Part shown: positions 10,031 to 14,805 of the stretch, piece by piece
Position numbering within the stretch: the first letter of the stretch is position 1
How the letters are laid out: every line of letters starts with the position of its first letter
Notes under the pieces: model-generated
Told to the model about the DNA's origin: nothing
What the model saw: only the letters and a program-made list of their open reading frames with translations
Database searches by the model: none
From: Copromyces sp. CBS 386.78
Taxonomy: Eukaryota; Ascomycota; Sordariomycetes; Sordariales; Sordariaceae
NCBI GenBank assembly: GCA_030685235.1
Contig: MU839337.1
Coordinates: 1-14,805 of the forward strand
Direction: 5' to 3'
DNA length: 14,805 nucleotides
Translations under genes and position numbers: made by a program

Positions 10031-10345
10031 TTACACCTTTATACTAAATATAAATCTAAACGAATAAAGAACAATATTAAAATTAAATTTAATATTATAA
10101 TTACAAAGAAAATCCATTCTTAATAATATATTCGAACTTAATTCTTCGATTACTAACGCAGAAATTTGGAAATAAATATTAACTTTAATACCATTAACCT
10201 TCCCTTCTATATAGAAGTCAAATTCGGCTATAATATTAATAACCATTTTCGAATTAACTCTATTTATAATATTCGGCAAAAATTTAATATATTAAATATT
10301 AGGCGAAAACTTCTCAATAAATACCCAATTTACTACCATCGAAGA
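10031..10345 (-). pseudogene. Aspartic protease (retropepsin-like) region of pol
   Basis: A readable stretch with few stops includes VVNWVFIEKFSPNI, then AEFDFYIEG, VNGIKVNIYFQISAL and SSNILLRMDFLCNYNI. The last matches the flap-to-C-terminal part of Gypsy proteases, where I-L-G-x-D/P-F/W-L is usual. The catalytic Asp-Ser/Thr-Gly triplet is expected just before VVNW but is degraded (SSM is seen). It lies upstream of RT in the same phase, as expected. Confidence 0.65.
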
Positions 10346-11000
10346 ATATTTAAAATTAAAACAAATAATAACGGGAAACGTACTTAAATTCGACTTAATA
10401 TCGACCTTTAAATATAATATAGCCTTCTATAAATTTAACGTTCCATTTCGGGCAATAATATCTATAATAACTTCGATAGTCTATCCTTCCATAAAAACTA
10501 ACAAGGCATATTAATTTTTATACTAAATATCTAATAATTTAAGCTTCCGACCGTCTATTAAAATAAATAATCTTAACGTAATATCCACCTCCTTTACCCT
10601 CCTACCCTTATTTAAAACCTTTTAAAAAACTCCGGGCAAAATATCTTTAACCTTAAACAAAGGATTAAACAATTTATAAAACGCTTAAACTATTTCTAAA
10701 CGTTTAAAAACTACAATAAAATTAGAATCGGATAATAAATTTAACAATAAAAATTCGTCTTTATCATTATATTCGGTATTTACAACGGGTACAATATTAA
10801 TAATAATAATAAAATTTACGTAATTTAATATCAAGATTATAAAAGGTTAAAATATATTATTAAATATATTAGTACAAAGTACAGGGGAACTAATAAAATA
10901 AATAGAAAAAATATTATTATACTTAACAGCAGAATTATCTATATTAAATTCAACTACTTCTTCTTTAAAATTACTTATAAGATAATAATTTTAACTCTTT
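10346..11000 (-). pseudogene. Linker between Gag C-terminus and protease, in pol phase
   Basis: The pol-phase frame stays readable, with pieces such as FKEEVVEFNIDNSAVKYNN, VVNTEYNDKDEFLLLNLLSD and VKEVDITLRLFILIDGRKLK. The composition is mixed and partly acidic. I found no CCHC zinc knuckle here. It most likely encodes the region between the nucleocapsid-like part and the protease. Confidence 0.5.
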
Positions 11001-11289
11001 AAATAATTAACTTTATCCTTTACTTTAAATTCGTCTTCGAAAATAGTAACGCTACTAATATAAATATAACGACCATCCCAAAACTTAATCTATTTACCGA
11101 ACTTCTTCCTAATACGCCAATAACAATTATCCAAATTAATAATACCGGATTTATTAAAATTATTACTAATCCTCCGGAATAGAAATCTAAAACGATTTCT
11201 TTCGGCAAGTCCATTATTATTCGGAAAAAAATCCTTCTTATATATTCCTTTATTCTCGCCCCAAAACCCAATATAAACGGCAAATATAA

Positions 11290-13785
11290 TATACAATTCA
11301 ATTACATTTTCGGGCTTATTATTAAAAGCGAAGTAAACTAAACGAAGACCTTTAATAAAATCGACGAATTTATTCCGAATTAAATTAACTTTCTCTTTAA
11401 TATTATCGATATATTATTAAAAATATATTTAGGGGTAGGTTTAATATAATAGAACTTCAATTTAGGGTATAGGCTATTCTAAAAACGAATATATAATTAA
11501 AAATTAATTAAATTACCCTATAATCGTATATATTTAAATAATTCTATAGAAAAATTATATAACGCTAAATTAGCTTTCTTATTAAATTTAACGGTAAAAC
11601 GGTAAATATCGAACCACTTTTGTACCTAATCGGATTTAATCCTAAAAATACAATAAAAGGCTTCAACAATTTTACTTAAATTATTACTAAATTTAACGCA
11701 CTTACCCTAAAAAAGCGTACTAATTTACTAAAAAAGGGTAGTACTATATAATAAATATTACAAATTATTAATAATTACTTTACATTACTCAATATAAATC
11801 AAAGTTGAATTTTCGAACGAATTAATAAATAAATAATAGTCGGTAAAAATATTAATCTTACTATCCGTATAGACTCTATAACGCTTCTTATCTTCAAGGG
11901 CATTAAAATAGAATATTCTAACGTTAAAAAATTTCTACTAAATCTATTTATTATTAATAATATTAATAAAAATAATCGATTTTCTATTTTCGCACTCTTT
12001 AAATTCGGCGATACGAATTTAAATCTCTTTAAATATATTATTAAAGAAAAGGGCGTTTTCCAATATAATACTAGTATTATTAGCCTTTTCTAACGGATAG
12101 GAAGAGTCGAAAGAGTTATTAGCGAAGTATATTAAAGTACGCTATTTATTACCGGGAAGAATACTTTAACGGTTATTAAAATACAATAAAGGGAAACCCT
12201 ATTAAATAGGAGTAGATTAACCGTTAGTAAATTAAATTAATAGAATATAGACCGAAGAAATCTATATAAAAGTAAGTTGAATAAGAGCCTTAAACGCCTA
12301 AATTAGCGTTCGCTACATTAATTAAACTTAATTAATTTATTTAATAAAGCAAGTATATTATTTAACCTAATAACTACGCCTTTTAGCTTCGTTATTATTA
12401 ATAGGCTACTAATCCTATTTAATAATCTCCTTGGGAATTATATTACTATTAATAACGTTTTTAAAAATTAGGTTATAATATTCTATAATTAATAGAAGAT
12501 TATTAACGTATATATAAACGGGTAAATAATTAGGATTAATAATTAATAATTAATAATTAATATAATCGATCCGAAGATTTTTTATATAATTTATAAGGTT
12601 AATAGCGTTTTAAGGGTCCTTAGTATTAATTATAATAAAATTAGTAGTAGGACTGGAAATATTAGAATATTAAGGCCGATTTACTATTATATAATAAGAA
12701 AATTAATTAGAATACTACCGCACAACTATAAGAGCCGTAAAGCCAAACCCTAACTTTATATTATTTCTAGCAAAATATAAAATATTTTAAACCGGATTAA
12801 TAAAATAAACGGGAAATGTATCGGCTATAGTAAATTCTAATAATTAATTTATACAATTTTATTACTACTTCTACACGAATTAAATTACCGTTTCTACTTA
12901 TACTATATTTATAAAAACCTTTCTAACGGGATTAACGGTAAACTTCTCGGTAAAAGCGGCGGCGGTATTTACTACCGAATTTACTTAGGAAATAATAAAT
13001 TCGGTAGGTAAAAGCGGGCGAATATAAATTTCAATTAACTAAATAAATAATATATTAACTATAATAACGGAGGCTTTAAAGGGAGCCGGCAGGAATAGCG
13101 GCGTATCGACTATTCTAACCGTATTAAAAAAATTAGAATCGTTAAAGTCTTAAGAATTAGCAATAAAAGAAGCGTCAATATTTTTAAGAATTAGTACGCG
13201 AATAATAATATTAACGATATCTTCGCCCGTATTATAAAGAGCGGACAAGGGAAATAACGGCTAAACCTAATTTATCTTTACTTTTATAATTTCCTTTACC
13301 TTCTTACATTCCTTCTTTAAATTTATATAAAAAATTTACTAATACTTCTTCCTTAACTATATAAATTATCTATTTATTTTTCCAAAAGGCTAAATTTAAC
13401 GGATTAAAACTAAATAATTATTAATTAAATTACAATATTTACATAAGACGAATACTATTTCCTTATCGGCTACATTATAATCAACGATCTAACTTTTATT
13501 ATAATTGTTAGTAGTAAATTTCTTAGGCTAATTTTCGTTAATTCTAATATAACTATCTTCTTTAAGGTAAAGTTATACGGTTTTAACAATAAAATTACCG
13601 GCTACAATAATAAAACGTTCCTTATAGTAAATTTGAGGTTATTTAATAACGAATTAATAGATTTATCGCACTTTATAAGTAATTTAATCGTTTTAAAATT
13701 TAAAGGCTAATTTAAGTTCGCTATTATTTTCGGCTATTTTAAAGGTTAACCATTAAATTTAGATAAATAAAGTACGTAAAGAAAG
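11290..13785 (-). pseudogene. gag-position ORF, unusually long, broken by RIP
   Basis: One minus-strand frame (coordinates equal to 0 modulo 3) remains readable for about 2.5 kb; phase was checked at 13749, 13221, 12432, 11895 and 11619. The downstream third (about 12000-11300) looks like a Gypsy Gag core: NALEDKKRYRVYTDSKI, then KIVEAFYCIF, VQKWFDIYRFTVKF and NLALYNFSIELFKYIRL, matching the capsid arrangement of a widespread fungal group. The upstream ~1.7 kb is also coding-like (KIAENNSELKLAFKF, YYKERFIIVAGNFIVKTV, NTGEDIVNIIIRVLIL, LPTEFIIS) but I do not recognise it. It may be an N-terminal Gag extension or a separate ORF, since a true stop cannot be told from RIP stops. A CKYC pair near 13.43 kb is not a full zinc knuckle. 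The start codon is not identifiable. Confidence 0.7.
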
Positions 13786-13897
13786 GGGTAAAAATATTAT
13801 TTAAGAGGGTTTTATATTAAAGAAATTAATTCGAATTAATTGAATAAATAGTAATAAATCTAATAAATTATTATTAAAACTATTGTAAGGAATATAA

Positions 13898-13910
13898 TCT
13901 CCCCCTTTAC
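13898..13910 (-). promoter_or_regulatory. Leader polypurine run (GTAAAGGGGGAGA)
   Basis: A purine-rich block in the leader just inside the 5' LTR, conserved in element A (2362-2373) although its surroundings have mutated. It matches the run at the end of pol (6169-6180). Its role is unknown; it may be part of a packaging or priming structure. Confidence 0.3.
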
Positions 13911-13944
13911 GAAAAGAAGAGAAAGGAATAATAAAATTGGTTTA

Positions 13945-13965
13945 AACTAAACTATAAATACTACT
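13945..13965 (-). promoter_or_regulatory. Expected primer-binding site region
   Basis: These bases directly follow the 5' LTR on the minus strand (AGTAGTATTTATAG), where a tRNA primer would anneal. Element A reads AATAATACCTATAA in the same place, so several positions are altered in one or both copies. I could not match it to a particular tRNA. The call rests on position only. Confidence 0.35.
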
Positions 13966-14229
13966 TATCACGCAAAGAGAATCTTTATAAATAATACTAC
14001 AAATAATAATAATAATAAAAGATAAAGAGTACGACTAGTTATTAAATAGAATAATAATATATAATAATAAGTAATAGTATTATTAAAGGAAGCGTAAGGC
14101 AATATTAACGAAAACTTCAATTTAGGACCTTATATACGACTTTATAGAGTATAAGTAAAGTAGACGTTAGGTTAATATAATATAAATTAATAATCCAATT
14201 AACTTTAACGGAGGTTAATTGGAGAACAC

Positions 14230-14239
14230 TCTTATATGG
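14230..14239 (-). promoter_or_regulatory. TATA-like motif in the 5' LTR
   Basis: The minus strand reads CCATATAAG about 75 bases inside the LTR, just after the hairpin. It is present in the same place in element A (about 2696-2704) and almost intact in the third copy. A TATA element in the U3 part of an LTR is the usual core promoter arrangement. Function is inferred from position. Confidence 0.4.
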
Positions 14240-14267
14240 CATGGACCGCTCAGATGAGCGCATGCCA
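14237..14267. repeat. Nested hairpin in the LTR terminus
   Basis: The outer arms TGGCATG (14237-14243) and CATGCCA (14261-14267) are perfect complements. The inner arms CGCTCA (14247-14252) and TGAGCG (14255-14260) are also perfect, around a two-base loop, with GAC bulged on one side only. The copy in element A (2702-2732) keeps most pairs. It could act in the DNA (protein binding, cruciform) or, depending on the transcript start, in RNA. Confidence 0.7.
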
Positions 14268-14312
14268 AGACAGAGCGGGTCATCCGGGCATCTGCCCAGA
14301 ATTCCCCTAACA

Positions 14313-14317
14313 CCTCA
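14313..14317. repeat. Target-site duplication, right copy (CCTCA)
   Basis: Identical to 3037-3041, directly outside the CA terminus of the right LTR. The pre-insertion site therefore read ...CCGTACA-CCTCA-GAATAACCG... . Confidence 0.93.
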
Positions 14318-14460
14318 GAATAACCGTTCTAAGAGAATTATTAAGCTCTAATTGGTTGGAGGAAAATTGGGGCGCTATATGCGTCGGGCGGGAGCTAAAG
14401 AGTTGAAGAAATTCCCCTTTTGGGAAAGGGCGATGAAAGAAAGATAGTTGGAAGATATAA
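14318..14460. other. Right flank, ordinary composition
   Basis: No gene was recognised. The stretch keeps G and C in all contexts, so RIP has not spread far here. ATTGG (inverted CCAAT box) occurs at 14351-14355 and 14366-14370. AACCGTT at 14322-14328 is the complement of AACGGTT at 3010-3016 on the other side of the insertion. It could be upstream DNA of a gene outside the window, but that is speculative. Confidence 0.4.
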
Positions 14461-14522
14461 TGAGAGAAAGAAGGAAAAAAAGGCGGAGAGAAAGAAGGAG
14501 AGAAAGAAGGAGAGAAAGAAGG
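14461..14522. repeat. Purine tract with 12-bp tandem repeat
   Basis: The unit GGAGAGAAAGAA is present as three perfect consecutive copies (14485-14520), preceded by one imperfect copy near 14461-14474. The whole run is nearly all purine on the plus strand. Such tracts are common in fungal promoters and intergenic DNA and can form triplexes. Confidence 0.85.
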
Positions 14523-14523
14523 A

Positions 14524-14531
14524 TGACGTCA
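14524..14531. promoter_or_regulatory. TGACGTCA palindrome (CRE/bZIP-type site)
   Basis: This is the perfect eight-base consensus for CREB/ATF-type bZIP factors, present in fungi as the Atf1 group. It follows directly on the purine tract in unmutated flank. A single site may occur by chance, and the gene it would serve is not in the window. Confidence 0.3.
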
Positions 14532-14542
14532 ACTAAGGTTAG

Positions 14543-14564
14543 GGACTTTAAAATGCCAAAGTCC
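14543..14564. other. Small hairpin
   Basis: GGACTTT (14543-14549) and AAAGTCC (14558-14564) are perfect complements around an eight-base loop. No T run follows directly on either strand that would make it a bacterial-type terminator. Its role is unknown. Confidence 0.4.
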
Positions 14565-14600
14565 TATCGACTCCCCAACTCTCCCAACTTCATTCTTTTT

Positions 14601-14805
<205 letters not shown>

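Larger units (their letters stand above)
6185..11296 (-). pseudogene. pol polyprotein remnant (PR-RT-RNase H-INT-chromodomain)
   Basis: This is a broken frame of about 5.1 kb on the minus strand. From about 11296 to about 7020 the domains share one phase (checked at 10339, 8887, 8485, 7624 and 7132). From about 6960 to the end the readable frame is shifted by one base. Order: basic Asn/Arg-rich start near 11.2 kb, protease (about 10.34-10.03 kb), RT (about 9.35-8.6 kb), RNase H (about 8.5-8.1 kb), integrase (about 7.65-6.5 kb), chromodomain (about 6.46-6.24 kb). Stops fall mostly at expected Gln/Trp positions and catalytic Asp codons have become Asn. In life it would be processed into the enzymes for reverse transcription and insertion. 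The frame lies at -1 relative to gag, so expression by -1 frameshifting is possible but cannot be told from an indel here. Confidence 0.9.
3042..14312 (-). mobile_element. Complete but RIP-inactivated Ty3/Gypsy (chromovirus-like) LTR retrotransposon (element B)
   Basis: This 11,271-bp element has equal-length LTRs, TG/CA ends (TG intact at 3042, CA intact at 14311-14312), a CCTCA target-site duplication and a polypurine tract. The internal order on the minus strand is gag-position ORF, protease, reverse transcriptase, RNase H, integrase, chromodomain. Integrase lying after RT/RNase H marks the Ty3/Gypsy superfamily, and a C-terminal chromodomain is typical of its chromovirus branch. The RT wording (a LLPD...EDII motif, a GFKNS motif, then FVYIYINN) resembles a group common in Pezizomycotina genomes. 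It is longer than many fungal Gypsy elements because of a long gag-position frame and a third frame after pol. Every frame carries many stops, so the element is not autonomous. Confidence 0.93.
13966..14312 (-). repeat. 5' LTR of element B (347 bp)
   Basis: Read on the minus strand it begins TGTTAGGGGAATTC (intact TG) and ends GCGTGATA. The ends and the 347-bp length agree with the other two copies. The outer 90 bases or so (14220-14312) keep normal GC-rich sequence, including a nested hairpin (14237-14267) and the palindrome GGGCATCTGCCC (14286-14297). The inner part is strongly mutated. It would have carried the promoter and the transcript start. Confidence 0.95.

Noticed and set aside
10166..10387. 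Open stretch of 73 codons on the plus strand
   Set aside because: It is antisense to the protease remnant, which fits a known family; nothing in it resembles a protein of its own.
11020..11301. Open stretch of 93 codons on the minus strand as an independent small gene
   Set aside because: It is the tail of the gag-phase frame overlapping the start of the pol phase, with hydrophobic residues typical of an out-of-frame reading; not a separate gene.
12536..12565. Short TAATTAA-like direct repeats (also at 1004-1030) as a CRISPR or satellite array
   Set aside because: The units are six or seven bases with no spacers, lie within the gag-phase frame in both copies, and are explained by mutated A+T-rich sequence.
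91..13965. Mitochondrial genome or other organelle DNA because of the very high A+T content
   Set aside because: No mitochondrial genes, tRNAs or rRNAs were seen, and paired copies differing by transitions point to RIP of nuclear repeats.

Overview
The window is almost entirely dead repeat DNA of the kind found in filamentous ascomycetes (Pezizomycotina) that carry out repeat-induced point mutation (RIP). Most of it is extremely A+T-rich and full of TpA. Surviving C and G sit largely in CpG. Repeated segments differ from each other almost only by C/T and G/A transitions. No intact protein-coding gene, rRNA or tRNA was seen. The main content is one complete but inactivated Ty3/Gypsy-type LTR retrotransposon (element B, 3042-14312, coding strand minus) and a truncated second copy of the same family in the same orientation (element A, 91-2777).

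Element B is well bounded. It has two 347-bp LTRs (3042-3388 and 13966-14312), a five-base target-site duplication CCTCA (3037-3041 and 14313-14317) and a polypurine tract next to the 3' LTR (3389-3400). Read on the minus strand from right to left it holds: 5' LTR; short leader; a very long gag-position frame (about 13785-11290); a pol frame (about 11296-6185) with remnants of protease, reverse transcriptase, RNase H, integrase and a C-terminal chromodomain; a roughly 400-bp gap; a further long frame (ORF3, about 5765-3480) that I do not recognise; then the 3' LTR. All frames are broken by stops, mostly where Gln or Trp codons would become TAA/TAG by RIP. Catalytic Asp codons of reverse transcriptase and integrase read as Asn.

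Element A lines up with the right end of B at a constant offset of 11535 bases at both ends. It contains a 347-bp LTR (2431-2777) and the first ~2.2 kb of the gag-position frame, and stops abruptly near base 91 inside gag. The two elements are separated by 259 bp of partly degraded spacer (2778-3036). The two copies appear to have been mutated with opposite strand bias, and the outermost ~90 bases of each LTR bordering single-copy DNA are much less mutated than the interior.

The flanks (1-90 and 14318-14805) have ordinary composition. The right flank carries two ATTGG (inverted CCAAT) motifs, a purine tract with a 12-bp tandem repeat, a TGACGTCA palindrome, a small hairpin and a long TTA microsatellite that runs off the window. 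This looks like an RIP-mutated transposon cluster next to normal-composition DNA. The least explained parts are the two long unrecognised coding remnants: ORF3 and the N-terminal part of the gag frame.
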